From assembly GCA_030412945.1 (NCBI GenBank), contig JAUHJS010000005.1, positions 1 to 64,000 of the forward strand: a DNA stretch of 64,000 nucleotides, read 5' to 3'. Of this stretch, positions 10,433 through 20,631 are shown piece by piece. Source of the stretch: Shiella aurantiaca. GTDB taxonomy: Bacteria; Bacteroidota; Bacteroidia; Cytophagales; Cyclobacteriaceae. The notes under the pieces are model-generated. The model saw only the letters and a list, made by a program, of their open reading frames with translations. It made no database searches and had not been told where the DNA came from. The first letter of the stretch is position 1, and each line of letters starts with the position of its first letter. The position numbers and the translations under genes are program-made.

Positions 10433-10454
10433 TGTGAACCACCACCCCTTTTTT
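10424..10454 (+). terminator. Terminator between hldD and the convergent T9SS cargo gene
   Basis: A 7-base stem (10424-10430 with 10444-10450) followed by a run of T. The 5' arm overlaps the hldD stop codon. Confidence 0.6.
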
Positions 10455-10480
10455 AGTTATTAGATAAGACCCAATCGTTT

Positions 10481-13400
10481 TTACTCAATAATAATCTTCT
10501 GTACGCTGGTACTAGCGCCTAATTTCACCTGCACCAAGGCCACACCTTTAGGCATTGAAGTTACATTCAGGCTCAGTTGATTATTGGACAAGCTTGCAAC
10601 AGGAACAATTTTGCGTGCATGTACTTTGCCCAAATAACTGAAGACTGTTACTTCTACCACCTCTTGGCGGGTATTTGGTAGCTGAATATATAAATTACTA
10701 CTTACCGGATTAGGATACAGTTTAATCAGGGGGATATTAATATCCTGTTGCATACCAAGTACTCTAGGTTCATTAATCTGAAGTGGGAAACTGTACGATT
10801 CAAACGATCTTCCACCTTTATAACCCACTAATATCACCTCATACGATCCCGCTTGTGTAAAATCAACCCCTAGTGTACTCTCCCCAAGTTCTGGTGAAAC
10901 CAAAGTAGCTTTTGATTCATTATTGAACCAAACCTGAAGTGAATCATACGCAGAGCGAAGATTAGCTTCAATTACCACTTGCATAGCATCCTCATCAAAA
11001 AATGTAGTAGATAAAACGGGAATAAAGGTAATCTCGGGTAATTCAGGGATTTGAGCCGTCCAGATTCCTCTGCCGTGGGTGGCCAATACTACCTGATCGT
11101 CCATTGTTTTCATCTCCCAAATACTTACCGCAGGCAAGCCAGAAGTAGACAAGGCCCAAGTAGCACCTCCATCGGTAGATTCTACTAATCCGATTTCGGT
11201 ACCTACCCAAATGATATTGGGGTCATGTGGCATTACTAATAATGCATACACTGCTACATTAGGAAAACCTGTGCTGCTTACACTATTCGTTCCAAAACCT
11301 GAGATATCTGTCCAAGTTTGACCCAAATCAGTGGTTTTAAGAATCTTCGGTCTTCCTGAAATGGAGAATAAAGCGTAGGCAGTTTGCCAATCGGTAGGGT
11401 GAGTGGCAAAGCCGGAAACTTGCCCCATAGTTACCTCTGTATAATTATTAACAGGAGCAAAAGTTTCTCCTCCATCTACTGAAACATTAATTCTTTCATC
11501 CTCCGTCATGGCATCAAATGCCCAAACTACCTTGCTCTTAGCCAATGAAACATCTACATTGGAGGTGCTTGACATCGTATATGTGGAGCCTAAAGGTTTA
11601 TTAACCCAAGAAGAACCAAAATTATCAGAACGCCAAACGCCTCTGGAGCCAATAGTAAATATCCTATCCGGATCACTCTTTGAATTAGCCAAACGAGAAA
11701 CAAACGGTGCACCTCCACTACCATTATCACCAGGACGAGCGGGCGACCATGATACGCCTCCGTTTGTGGAGCGGCTGAATCCATTAAATTGAGCACCTCC
11801 TATAAGTTTCTGTGGGTCTGAATTATTCCAAATTGCTTCGAAACCATCACCTCCTAACATAAAGGAATAGAGCGCGCTAGGGTCGGTGGACTCTCCATTA
11901 CTTTTCCAAGTACCATTATCTTGCGTGCCGCCAATAAATTCTAAACTGCCCGGTTTTTTGTCTACTCCATAAAACTGAGTGGTGTTATAACCGGAGCCTG
12001 CGAAGTTCCAAGTTCCATTCGAAAAACCTGGATCAGTACCTTCATCACTTACGTACACCCCTCCATCATTGCCAATGATTAGTTTAAAGGTTTCGGCAAC
12101 AGCATCCACCACTACCGGCACAATATTGTGTTGATCTACGTGTACTTCCTGGTTTTTACCCCCAAATTGACTATATCCGTCTGTTACGTTCTCGAGATTT
12201 CGATCTTTAAATCGCTCATTTCCGGCAAAAATTTTAATCGTTCCCGGCTGATTGATAGGATCCCAAGTTTCACCATCCAATAGGCGCGGCCACATAAAGT
12301 ACAGTTGCTCTACCTCATGCCCTCCGTTGGTTGTTACAGAAGCATTGGCATTGACGGCATCATAATCGAAGGTATGGATAAAAATGTACTCCCTGGCACG
12401 AGAATCATCATCTGGATCTACCGCTTCCACATCAAAAACTCCATCATTCTCTTGATCTCGAAATGACACACCTAGTTGCCTGTTGTTAGTTACATCCCAT
12501 ACCTGAAAAGGAATATCTACATAGTCTTGGTAGGTATAGTCATTGGGAGCTATTCCTGCCCCTCCATCTCCATTGCTACCACCATTAGCAGGTACAGTAA
12601 AACGATGGGCTTTTTGGGTTTGACCAAATCGAATTTCTACATCCACAAAATCATCTGAGGTAATCCCTTCACCTATATCTAATCTACCTCCAAAGTATGC
12701 CCCCGAGAAGTTTACAAAGAAAAGAGAAGGCATTCCGGTTGGGTCAAAACTTAGCAAGGTTCTGTCTCCAATAGTTTCATTCGCCAACACCGTTGCTCTC
12801 CATTGATTGATTCCACCTAAATAAACCACATTTTCATCAAAGGGGTGGGCTTCCACCGTATTATCATACCATCCTTGTCCGCCAAGCCAATTCTCATTTG
12901 CTCCAGCGTTTTGTTGTTGGGTTAGATACCATGTGACACCTCCGTCAGAGGATACATACAACTCTGAACTTTCAGCACTCTCACCAGCAGCAAAAATACG
13001 ATTAGGATTTACCGGAGAAATGGCTATTTCGTACCTCCCGGTAGAGCTAAGACCTATATTGGATAAGCTCCATGTAAGCCCTTTATCTACCGACTTAAGT
13101 ACCCCTACGCCATTTTCCGCTGCATAAAGGACACTAAAATCCTCTGGATTGGGGCGCAAATCTTGCACGCGGCCACCAGTATATTGCTCAGACCAATTCA
13201 CACCACCGTCTACAGATAAGTAAATACCCGTATTAGTTACGGCTAGCACATAATTGGGATCGGCAGGGTCAACAGCTAGGCGGTTTATATAGGCAAACTC
13301 AATTTGATCGGCTGTAGAGGCTAGTTGCGTCCAAGTTTCCCCCCAGTCTGCTGATTTAAAGATTCCATTTCCACGTACTGCATCTAAGTTTCCAAAACCT

Positions 13401-13969
13401 TCTCCACTTCCGGCATATACGATGGAAGGATTGGCTTCTGAATTAGCCAAAGTGGTTAAAGCCAAATTAGGTAGATCATCAGTTTTATTTGCCCAAGTTA
13501 GTCCCCCATCAGTGGTTTTCCATATACCACCACTAGCAGAAGCAGCGAGCCAAGTATTTAAACTAGGGTCGGCATAGTCTACCAATATGCCTCTGGTACG
13601 TCCCGGTACATTGGCTGGGCCACGCTCAACCCATGTAACAGAATTAGCCAAGGAAGCCGACTGATTACGCTTAGCCAAAGCTGCAATTCGTGAAGCTTTT
13701 AGTTCTTTTATTTGGTAGTTGAGCGGATAGCTAGGTGCTAACTCATCGGCTCCTGTGCGTAATTGCATTAGGAGCAATTCGAATTTATCGGGATTGTCGA
13801 ACTTGGCTCCTCCCGCCATTTTACGTGCCCTTTTGGCTTCGTACTGTTGAACTTGAATTTGTTCAGGTGTTTGGGAGTAGGGTTCCTCCTCCACTAAGCT
13901 GAGAGGGACAATAATTATCCCTGCAAAAGCAATTACTGCAATAAGAGTTAATAGGTTATTCTTTTTCAT
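10481..13969 (-). CDS. Large secreted sortilin/BNR-repeat protein with T9SS type A sorting domain
   Basis: An 1162-residue exported protein. Residues 1-25 form a signal sequence with a single hydrophobic stretch. The body is a series of Asp-box/BNR-type motifs (TTDGGLTW, SVDGGVNW, SVDKGLTW, SSDGGVTW, STNGGVSW, TTDLGQTW, STDGGATW), the repeat of sortilin/VPS10-like beta-propellers; catalytic residues of sialidases are not recognisable. A region of about 150 residues near 400-560 interrupts the propeller. The last 75 residues are a type A T9SS C-terminal domain opening with LYPNPVSSNLYI, which directs passage through the outer membrane by T9SS and removal at the surface. It follows the susCD operon but is separated by a strong terminator. 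Its function is unknown; surface binding or peptidase-like roles are speculative. Confidence 0.88.
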   Translation of the reverse strand: MKKNNLLTLIAVIAFAGIIIVPLSLVEEEPYSQTPEQIQVQQYEAKRARKMAGGAKFDNPDKFELLLMQLRTGADELAPSYPLNYQIKELKASRIAALAKRNQSASLANSVTWVERGPANVPGRTRGILVDYADPSLNTWLAASASGGIWKTTDGGLTWANKTDDLPNLALTTLANSEANPSIVYAGSGEGFGNLDAVRGNGIFKSADWGETWTQLASTADQIEFAYINRLAVDPADPNYVLAVTNTGIYLSVDGGVNWSEQYTGGRVQDLRPNPEDFSVLYAAENGVGVLKSVDKGLTWSLSNIGLSSTGRYEIAISPVNPNRIFAAGESAESSELYVSSDGGVTWYLTQQQNAGANENWLGGQGWYDNTVEAHPFDENVVYLGGINQWRATVLANETIGDRTLLSFDPTGMPSLFFVNFSGAYFGGRLDIGEGITSDDFVDVEIRFGQTQKAHRFTVPANGGSNGDGGAGIAPNDYTYQDYVDIPFQVWDVTNNRQLGVSFRDQENDGVFDVEAVDPDDDSRAREYIFIHTFDYDAVNANASVTTNGGHEVEQLYFMWPRLLDGETWDPINQPGTIKIFAGNERFKDRNLENVTDGYSQFGGKNQEVHVDQHNIVPVVVDAVAETFKLIIGNDGGVYVSDEGTDPGFSNGTWNFAGSGYNTTQFYGVDKKPGSLEFIGGTQDNGTWKSNGESTDPSALYSFMLGGDGFEAIWNNSDPQKLIGGAQFNGFSRSTNGGVSWSPARPGDNGSGGAPFVSRLANSKSDPDRIFTIGSRGVWRSDNFGSSWVNKPLGSTYTMSSTSNVDVSLAKSKVVWAFDAMTEDERINVSVDGGETFAPVNNYTEVTMGQVSGFATHPTDWQTAYALFSISGRPKILKTTDLGQTWTDISGFGTNSVSSTGFPNVAVYALLVMPHDPNIIWVGTEIGLVESTDGGATWALSTSGLPAVSIWEMKTMDDQVVLATHGRGIWTAQIPELPEITFIPVLSTTFFDEDAMQVVIEANLRSAYDSLQVWFNNESKATLVSPELGESTLGVDFTQAGSYEVILVGYKGGRSFESYSFPLQINEPRVLGMQQDINIPLIKLYPNPVSSNLYIQLPNTRQEVVEVTVFSYLGKVHARKIVPVASLSNNQLSLNVTSMPKGVALVQVKLGASTSVQKIIIE

Positions 13970-14052
13970 AGGTAAAGGGTTATTCTGGCATAAAAATAAA
14001 ACTATTTGACTGATAACTAAAGGATTCGTAAAAGGTTAAGCAAATTATAAAT

Positions 14053-14084
14053 AAAAAGGCCAGTACTTTCGCACTGGCCTTTTT
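14053..14084 (-). terminator. Terminator of the first susCD operon
   Basis: A perfect 12-base stem (14053-14064 with 14073-14084) with an 8-base loop and T-tracts on both strands. It lies 25 bases beyond the last lipoprotein gene of the operon and upstream of the T9SS cargo gene. Confidence 0.8.
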
Positions 14085-14109
14085 ATTAAGTGAAGTACTC
14101 TATATAATG

Positions 14110-14964
14110 TTATAAACTTCCACTACCAATCTCTTCACCTTCTGCATCATATACGGTATAAGCGGTACCATCACCAGAAATTTCAAGAAATCCAACCACG
14201 CGGTTATCGTTACCTGCATCGTTAGAGTTAAATGAACTTTCTAGAACCATGTGATTTTCACCATTGTTATTCCCCACCAAAACGTTAAAAGGGATAGAAA
14301 CACCTTCTCCACCAACTGGAATATCAGAAGCATAGAAATCGGCAACAATATAATAGGTATCGTCTGCAAGAGATTTCATGGAACCTCCTTCAACGGGACA
14401 TGCTGAGGTAGCACCATCATAAACTCCAACCGTTTGTGCCAAATTCACCAAATAGATATCAATATCTACGCCTTGATCACAAAACTCAGCCCCCCATACG
14501 ATTCCATAATCGTAATCACGTACAGTAGAGCTTACTGATTCAGACTCAGAGCTAGGGGCAAGTTGGAAATTATATCCATAATCCTCCGATGCATCCAAAT
14601 TGAATGCTAAGGTTTCAGCACCTTCAGGATTATGATCTGAAAGTACAAGAACACCAACCCTAGTTGTATAGGTAAAAGCAGAGAAGGTAGGATTGATTAA
14701 CTCAACATCCGAAGCATCTGATTCAGACGAGGCCTGAAAAACAACACCAAAGTCTATAGACTGATCAAATAATTTATCAGTTGAAAGATCAAACCAAAGA
14801 GTGTCACCTTCATCTACGGAGGAGTAATCTGCAGCAGGAGTAATGGTAACAACAGCACCATCATCAGGAGAATCTATCTCTGATACCTCTTGCTCAGGAA
14901 AACAAGACATTACTGCCAAACTTAGGGCCGAAAATGCAAGTATATTTTTATTAAATAATTTCAT
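14110..14964 (-). CDS. SusCD-associated lipoprotein, no recognised family
   Basis: A 284-residue predicted lipoprotein: signal peptide ending LAVMSC with the acylated Cys at residue 21, then an acidic stretch (EQEVSEIDSPDD) of the type that follows the lipobox in surface-exposed lipoproteins of this phylum. The mature part is beta-rich, with one late Cys-containing segment around DQGVDIDIYLVN. I do not recognise a Pfam family. It is the last gene of the operon susC-susD-lipoprotein-lipoprotein, starting 14 bases after its neighbour. Position alone suggests a surface subunit of the SusCD complex that helps bind the ligand. No catalytic motif is visible. Confidence 0.75.
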   Translation of the reverse strand: MKLFNKNILAFSALSLAVMSCFPEQEVSEIDSPDDGAVVTITPAADYSSVDEGDTLWFDLSTDKLFDQSIDFGVVFQASSESDASDVELINPTFSAFTYTTRVGVLVLSDHNPEGAETLAFNLDASEDYGYNFQLAPSSESESVSSTVRDYDYGIVWGAEFCDQGVDIDIYLVNLAQTVGVYDGATSACPVEGGSMKSLADDTYYIVADFYASDIPVGGEGVSIPFNVLVGNNNGENHMVLESSFNSNDAGNDNRVVGFLEISGDGTAYTVYDAEGEEIGSGSL

Positions 14965-14978
14965 AAATCAAGTATTGA

Positions 14979-15800
14979 TTAAAGTTTCACATAATCGGCC
15001 ACATACTTGCGATCGCCAGCAGCAAACGACACATAATATTCAATATGTAAGTTACCTGTAACAGGATCTACATAGCTATCACCACCTTGATAAACCAAGT
15101 TTGAGTAAAGATTCACGAGATTTTGTTCTGGAACAGTAATCACGTTACATACATCAACAAAGTCAAACCCAGGCGTTCCTCCAATAGACCCCGGAGCCCA
15201 GTGGCCTACAGAAACTCCTCTATATTGTCCGGGACCCGTAGACTCTATTACATCAGAGTAGGAATAAACATTCCCATCATTTCGCACAATGGTAACTTGA
15301 TATGCTGCAGCAAGATCCGAAGGACAAAGATAAAGCATGTTTACTGTCAAAGGAGCACCACTAGCAACTACATTGCCCGAACCTGATACAGCAGATACCA
15401 TAAGCTTTAAAACAGGAGCTGTTTCAAGTGGCGTTTCAATCCCCTCTGTCAGCATAACAATGGTAAACAAATCCGTAAGATTCTTGCCTGCTGATAGGGT
15501 AGCAGACTTGTTATCAATACGGAAGTGAGTACCTTCAATCGCAGTTGAAGAAGGATCCACTTCAATAGTCAAACTATAATCGCCACTTAAGCCATCTGTG
15601 CTAGGGCCTGTAATCCATAGAGGAACCTGATTAGTATATTCAGTACCATCTGCAATACCAGAGATATTGATAGATCTATCTACAAAGCCCGCCACATTAG
15701 GTGAACCTTCAATCTGATCAATTAGCGTTTCGGATTCAGAGCATGCAAAAATAGATGCAACTAATCCTACTTGTAAAATATATAAAGATAACTTTCTCAT
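14979..15800 (-). CDS. SusCD-associated lipoprotein, no recognised family
   Basis: A 273-residue predicted lipoprotein from ATG 15800; a TTG three codons upstream is possible but less likely. The signal peptide ends ASIFACSES. The N-terminal half resembles an immunoglobulin-like domain (the pattern EGTHFRI...LFTIVMLTEG is seen in proteins encoded by susCD loci). The C-terminal half begins at CPSDLAAAYQVT and includes TGPGQYRGVSVGHW. A similar layout, with a middle Cys introducing the second domain, occurs in the two lipoproteins of the second susCD locus (CPLQAAFTGTY and CIPSQNLAGTY), so these may be distant relatives. It starts 12 bases after susD. Probable surface ligand-binding subunit; substrate unknown. 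Confidence 0.75.
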   Translation of the reverse strand: MRKLSLYILQVGLVASIFACSESETLIDQIEGSPNVAGFVDRSINISGIADGTEYTNQVPLWITGPSTDGLSGDYSLTIEVDPSSTAIEGTHFRIDNKSATLSAGKNLTDLFTIVMLTEGIETPLETAPVLKLMVSAVSGSGNVVASGAPLTVNMLYLCPSDLAAAYQVTIVRNDGNVYSYSDVIESTGPGQYRGVSVGHWAPGSIGGTPGFDFVDVCNVITVPEQNLVNLYSNLVYQGGDSYVDPVTGNLHIEYYVSFAAGDRKYVADYVKL

Positions 15801-15812
15801 TGTACTCAATTT

Positions 15813-17273
15813 TTAGTTAGCCCAGAATTGTTTGTCTGTAAATGGATTTGCTTGAGCCGGGATATTGGCACTATTACCACTTGTTTCGCTAGCTGGGTAT
15901 AATAAGCGAACAGGACGAACCAAGTTAGGAGCTTCTTGCGAAATAGGCAAATCAGAAGGATAACCTGTACGGGTATGATCAAACCAAGATTGCTCTGCTG
16001 TTAAACCTTGTACAGCTAGCCATTTCTGAGTAATAATTACCTCAAGTTTATCAGAAGCTGCTACATAATTAGCGAAGGGCTGATTAAGATAGCTACCAAT
16101 TGGAGCTCCAAGCGTGTTGAATGCGGCTGTAACACCTGCCTCATAAAATGTTTGGGGATCTCCTCCAAAACCATTGAGAGCAAGTTCTGCCATATTAAAA
16201 TTATGCTCAGCTAGGGTGAAAATTATTGACCCTTGCTCTGGTCCTTGCAATAAAGCTGGCCCAATATTAGAGACTAATGAAGGAGCATACACCGCAGGGT
16301 CAGCTGTAATCCCCTGAGGAACGCCTAGGTGACCTGTAGCAGGTTGTTCAAAGAGGTAGTCAATTCTAGAGTCAGCATTGTCCTGTAGAAGTTGAATCAT
16401 GAAGTCGGAGGCACAAGTAGCTTGACCACTCAAAGTAGGACTTCCAGCAACATTGGCACCAAAATCTTCCCAGAAAGGATTTTGCTTATCCTCTTCATTC
16501 AAATAACCACCATCAGGAGTAATTACCACATTTGAAGTAATAAAACCAGAACCTTCAGCTGCAATAGCAGCCAATTCAGTATTAACGTAAGCATCACCTT
16601 TGGCACTTGCAACTCTGTTTAGAATTCTAACTTTGATAGTGTTAGCAAACTGCTTCCACATAAGCATATCGCCACCAAAAATCATGTCATCACCCTCAGG
16701 AAAAATGCTAGTTGCGTTTGCTTCTGCAGCATCAATCATGGCAATAGCCTCCGTTAACTGAATGATTAAATCATCATAAATTTCAGACGCAGCATCATAT
16801 TTAGGTGAAGGGTTATTACTTCTTTGCAAAGCATCAAAATAAGGAATATCACCGTAGAAGTCGGTCAAAATCTGAAAGGTATAAGATTTCATAATTTTCC
16901 CTATGGCTACGTAGGCTCCATATACTTCGGGATCATATGAATCTAATAAGGCATACTGCTTAAGGGCGCGAAGATAGGCGTCATTAAAAATACCACCATA
17001 GAAATTGGTATTTACCTGATACAAAAATTCATCATTGTACCATGAAAATCCGGCTGATTCACTCCAATTATACATTAACATATTACCAAGATGGCTTACT
17101 CTTCTATCAGAATGCATCCATCGAGCAGTATAATTTTGAGCAACTGGTAAAATCAAATAGGGGTCTGCTGAAGTAGGATTATTAGGGTCGGTATTCACAT
17201 CCAAATAATCATTACAGCTAGACATTACGCTTGCAAAAGCTACTGCAAATAGTATAAATATTTTCTTTTTCAT
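15813..17273 (-). CDS. SusD/RagB-family outer-membrane lipoprotein
   Basis: A 486-residue substrate-capturing lipoprotein that caps the barrel of the adjacent SusC transporter. The lipobox is MSSCNDYLD with Cys20. It is followed by the family's NTDPNNPT stretch, seen in the same position in the second SusD of this window. The mature chain has helical TPR-like character and ends with the normal conserved C-terminal region. It belongs to the SusD-like subgroup common in Cytophagales, not to the starch-binding SusD of Bacteroides. It is 12 bases downstream of susC. The ligand cannot be inferred, as no glycoside hydrolase, sulfatase or peptidase lies in the operon. Confidence 0.92.
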   Translation of the reverse strand: MKKKIFILFAVAFASVMSSCNDYLDVNTDPNNPTSADPYLILPVAQNYTARWMHSDRRVSHLGNMLMYNWSESAGFSWYNDEFLYQVNTNFYGGIFNDAYLRALKQYALLDSYDPEVYGAYVAIGKIMKSYTFQILTDFYGDIPYFDALQRSNNPSPKYDAASEIYDDLIIQLTEAIAMIDAAEANATSIFPEGDDMIFGGDMLMWKQFANTIKVRILNRVASAKGDAYVNTELAAIAAEGSGFITSNVVITPDGGYLNEEDKQNPFWEDFGANVAGSPTLSGQATCASDFMIQLLQDNADSRIDYLFEQPATGHLGVPQGITADPAVYAPSLVSNIGPALLQGPEQGSIIFTLAEHNFNMAELALNGFGGDPQTFYEAGVTAAFNTLGAPIGSYLNQPFANYVAASDKLEVIITQKWLAVQGLTAEQSWFDHTRTGYPSDLPISQEAPNLVRPVRLLYPASETSGNSANIPAQANPFTDKQFWAN

Positions 17274-17285
17274 CGTGATTTCTAT

Positions 17286-20200
17286 TTAGAATTCAATGTT
17301 AAGATTGAAACCAAGTGATCTAGTAGGAGGAGATTGAAGATATCCACCAATACCTACGCCATTATCATTATTGGCGCCACCTGTGTTTCTGAACTCAGGA
17401 TCAGAGAAGTTAGTTTGATTTGCAAGGCTAACCCATAGATTACGAGCTACAATCCCTACAGTAACCTTACTCAAAACACGAGTACTTTCTAATACAGAAG
17501 TAGGCAAACTATAGTTAAGAGCAAGCTCTCTAATTTTGAAAGCAGTAGCATCTCTAACATAGTTTTCTTTGATTTCATTAAAAGTATTTTGCCAGAATCC
17601 CATACGACCTCCACTAATAGGAATGTTGGTATTTGCAACAAATGTTCCATCAGACTGACGAATTGAAGAATTAGGGAATACAAAATCCTTTCTATCAGAA
17701 GAAACACTCTCCATAGAACGTCCGGTAAACTCCATTTGATCATGTCCTTGCGAATAGTAGATGTGTCCCGTACGATAATCCATAGTAGCAGAAAGACTCA
17801 AACCTTTAAAAGAAAATCCACTTGTTAGACCAATAATATAGTCAGGAGTAGTTTTACCTTGAGGAAGAACCTCTCCAATCTCAGGGTTTCCGTTTGCTGG
17901 ATTAATAACCACTCGACCTTGTGGATCACGAACATAAGATTGAGCTTTAATCTGAGGGAAGGCCATGCCAACAATAGCATATGTTCCATAACCACCAAAG
18001 TCATCTAGTGCTACCTCTTTTAGGTCGTCCTTAATCTCTTTTACCACAGTTTCATAAGTGGTGAAGTTGGCGTTCAAATCCCAACGGAAATCACCTATTT
18101 TCAATACGTTACCACCAAAAGATGCCTCCAAGCCTTTAGAGCTCAGCTTACCAATATTTGTTAAGAAAGTACTTGAACCAGATGCGAATGAAGGAGTAGT
18201 TTCAGTAATAAGATCAGTTGTAATTGTATTAAATACTGACACATCCAACTTAAACCTTTCATTGAACAATCCGGTATTCAAACCAAGTTCCCAGGTATTT
18301 AATCTTTCTTTTTGAATATTAGGATCTACCGTAACCAAGCTTTGCTCAAAACCATTGGTGTTTCCTAATGGGAAGAAACGCGGTTGGGTTAACCTTTCAT
18401 TTAGGTCATAAATCCCCAAATCGTTATATACCGTTGAATTACTTACAGTGATTTTAGCAAATGAAAGCACTGGGTTTTCTGTAATCACAGGAAAAGCATC
18501 TGAAAGGATTACGCTTAAGCTAGTTGATGGATAGAAATAGGAATTATTATCCAAAGGAAGCGTTGAAGTATAATCTTGACGACCCGCTAAGTTCAAATAA
18601 GCCCATTTTCTGAAACCAACTGTTACGTCTCCAAAGAAACCATATACACGCTTTTGAGACTGATCTACAGCTGCTGTTAACTGTCCAGTACCATTTGAGA
18701 TGTCATAAAAACCAGGAATACTTAAATTCACCGCAGTTATTGAACTAGCGCGATATTGAGAAGAAATTACTGCAGCCCCTAGGAAACCATTGATAGAGAA
18801 GTCACCCCCGAATTCATACGTTCCTAAAGACAAAATGGCATTTGAGTTAAACTCAACATCTTGAAACTCGGAGTCTGTAAGGAATGAAGATACATCGGCA
18901 TGTGACGGTTGTAAATCCGGATTATACGTTTGCGCATCTCTCCAGTTTTTACCCCATCCTGTTCTTCTGTTGATACCAGTTCTTACAGCAAAATTAATTT
19001 TGTCTGTAATTTTGTACGAGGCATTAACGTTTGCAATCAAACGATTTGTCCAATCATTATTTCTGTTAGTTCCAATTGCCCAGTAAGGATTTTGATAGTA
19101 AGCATTATAGTAATTATCCGCATAACCATATCCAATCGGATTTTGCCAATCCTTATATTCAGATAGGGGTATATTGGCAGGCGTATTCAAAATAAACCAA
19201 TACAACGGTCTGTCTTGATCACCAATTGAACCACCAACCACACTAGACTCGTCTTCAAAATATTGTGAAGAAAGGTCTAATTTTACTTTCCCAATTTTCT
19301 TAGAGGCATTAACACGAACAGTTCTTCTAGAATATTCATCATCCGGAACAATACCTTTCGTGTTGGTATTTCCTACTGATAAAAAGAAGGTGCTAGTTTC
19401 ATCACCACCGCTAAGATAAACGTTGTTCTGCAAGGTAGACCCTGTATTAAAGAAATCTCTAAGGTTATCTTTAATTGGAGCATAAGGGATATATTGATCA
19501 GCTACAGGATAACCATCAGGGAAATCAGGCCCAACTCTTCTCATTTGCCCATCAAAGCGTGGTCCCCAGTTTGTGTTCTCGATAGGATCGTAGTGACCAT
19601 CCCAACCAATACCATGCTCAGTTTGGAAATCAGGCAAGAAGGAAACTTCTTCAAATGTAAGACTGCTATTAACACCAGCAATGAAGCGTTGTCCAATCTT
19701 ACCCTGCTTGGTGGTTACAATTACTGCACCATTGGCAGCTCTTGAACCATAGAGAGCACCTGCGTTGGCACCTTTAAGGATGTCAATACTTTGAATGTCA
19801 TTGGGGTTCAAGTTATTGAACGCACCAATTGTTGCAACTGCTCCATCGATAACGATCATGGCTTCGTTGTTGGCTGAGATTGAGCGGAAACCACGCAAAA
19901 GTATCTGCGCCTGAGGATTTACCCCATTGTTTTGCACGTTAATCTGAAGACCTGCAACTTTACCGGCCAAACCTACAGCAGCAATCTGCTGTTGACCTTG
20001 CATGATTTCCTCTGCACCAACCTTTTCGGTCTGATACGTAATCTCATTTGCAGCACGCTCAACACCGTAAGCGGTTACCACAACTTCAGAAAGTTCTGCG
20101 ATATCCTCTTCAAGCGTTATGTCCATAACACTTCTAGAGCCAACAGGAACATCCTTTTTCTTCATTCCAATAGACGAAAATTGAAGCACGGCCCCATCTT

Positions 20201-20396
20201 GGACTGAAAGTTTGAAATTTCCGTCAATGTCAGTTGTAGTACCAGTGCTTGTACCTTTGATCATGACGTTTACTCCGGGAATAGCGCTTCCGTCTGCACC
20301 AGACGTAACCTTACCCGACACGGTTCGTTCTTGAGCATTTGCCACACTAAATAGTGCGAAAACACCCATGAAACAGAGTAGTAGAATCCTCTTCAT
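17286..20396 (-). CDS. SusC/RagA-family TonB-dependent outer-membrane transporter
   Basis: A 1036-residue TonB-dependent barrel that imports large ligands together with SusD. In order: signal peptide (1-21, ending VANA), a carboxypeptidase-regulatory-like beta-sandwich (about 24-105, GKVTSGADGSAIPGVNV), a TonB-box-like SEVVVTAYG (about 103-111), a plug domain (about 120-230, with RGFRSISANNEAMIVIDG and the IDILKGANAGALYGSRAANGAVIVTTK signature), and a beta-barrel ending in an aromatic-terminated strand (LNIEF). No N-terminal signalling (STN) domain is seen, so it is not coupled to an anti-sigma factor by that route. It is the first gene of a four-gene operon. Its first 110 residues closely resemble those of the second SusC at 24854. 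Confidence 0.94.
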   Translation of the reverse strand: MKRILLLCFMGVFALFSVANAQERTVSGKVTSGADGSAIPGVNVMIKGTSTGTTTDIDGNFKLSVQDGAVLQFSSIGMKKKDVPVGSRSVMDITLEEDIAELSEVVVTAYGVERAANEITYQTEKVGAEEIMQGQQQIAAVGLAGKVAGLQINVQNNGVNPQAQILLRGFRSISANNEAMIVIDGAVATIGAFNNLNPNDIQSIDILKGANAGALYGSRAANGAVIVTTKQGKIGQRFIAGVNSSLTFEEVSFLPDFQTEHGIGWDGHYDPIENTNWGPRFDGQMRRVGPDFPDGYPVADQYIPYAPIKDNLRDFFNTGSTLQNNVYLSGGDETSTFFLSVGNTNTKGIVPDDEYSRRTVRVNASKKIGKVKLDLSSQYFEDESSVVGGSIGDQDRPLYWFILNTPANIPLSEYKDWQNPIGYGYADNYYNAYYQNPYWAIGTNRNNDWTNRLIANVNASYKITDKINFAVRTGINRRTGWGKNWRDAQTYNPDLQPSHADVSSFLTDSEFQDVEFNSNAILSLGTYEFGGDFSINGFLGAAVISSQYRASSITAVNLSIPGFYDISNGTGQLTAAVDQSQKRVYGFFGDVTVGFRKWAYLNLAGRQDYTSTLPLDNNSYFYPSTSLSVILSDAFPVITENPVLSFAKITVSNSTVYNDLGIYDLNERLTQPRFFPLGNTNGFEQSLVTVDPNIQKERLNTWELGLNTGLFNERFKLDVSVFNTITTDLITETTPSFASGSSTFLTNIGKLSSKGLEASFGGNVLKIGDFRWDLNANFTTYETVVKEIKDDLKEVALDDFGGYGTYAIVGMAFPQIKAQSYVRDPQGRVVINPANGNPEIGEVLPQGKTTPDYIIGLTSGFSFKGLSLSATMDYRTGHIYYSQGHDQMEFTGRSMESVSSDRKDFVFPNSSIRQSDGTFVANTNIPISGGRMGFWQNTFNEIKENYVRDATAFKIRELALNYSLPTSVLESTRVLSKVTVGIVARNLWVSLANQTNFSDPEFRNTGGANNDNGVGIGGYLQSPPTRSLGFNLNIEF

Positions 20397-20441
20397 ACGG
20401 TTTTGTTTAAGTTAAAAATTTGTTTGAGTTTTGAATAATTT

Positions 20442-20449
20442 CAAACGTA
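20442..20449 (-). promoter_or_regulatory. -7 box for the first susCD operon
   Basis: The minus strand reads TACGTTTG, an exact TAnnTTTG match, 45 bases before the susC start. The region 20450-20631 is very AT-rich and holds no further gene. Confidence 0.5.
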
Positions 20450-20631
20450 GTAAGAAAAATTAAGCGAAAAAATAAAATTTGGTTATTTTTTCAAATTAGA
20501 GCAAAAGACGACTGCCTGATTCCTACTTCTCCATATTTTACACAGATATTGTTCTATTTTAGCTCTAAACCTTGCACCTTTGTTAGTGGTTTAATGTTAT
20601 AAAAGTTCAACCTATATTTATTTAGTTTAAT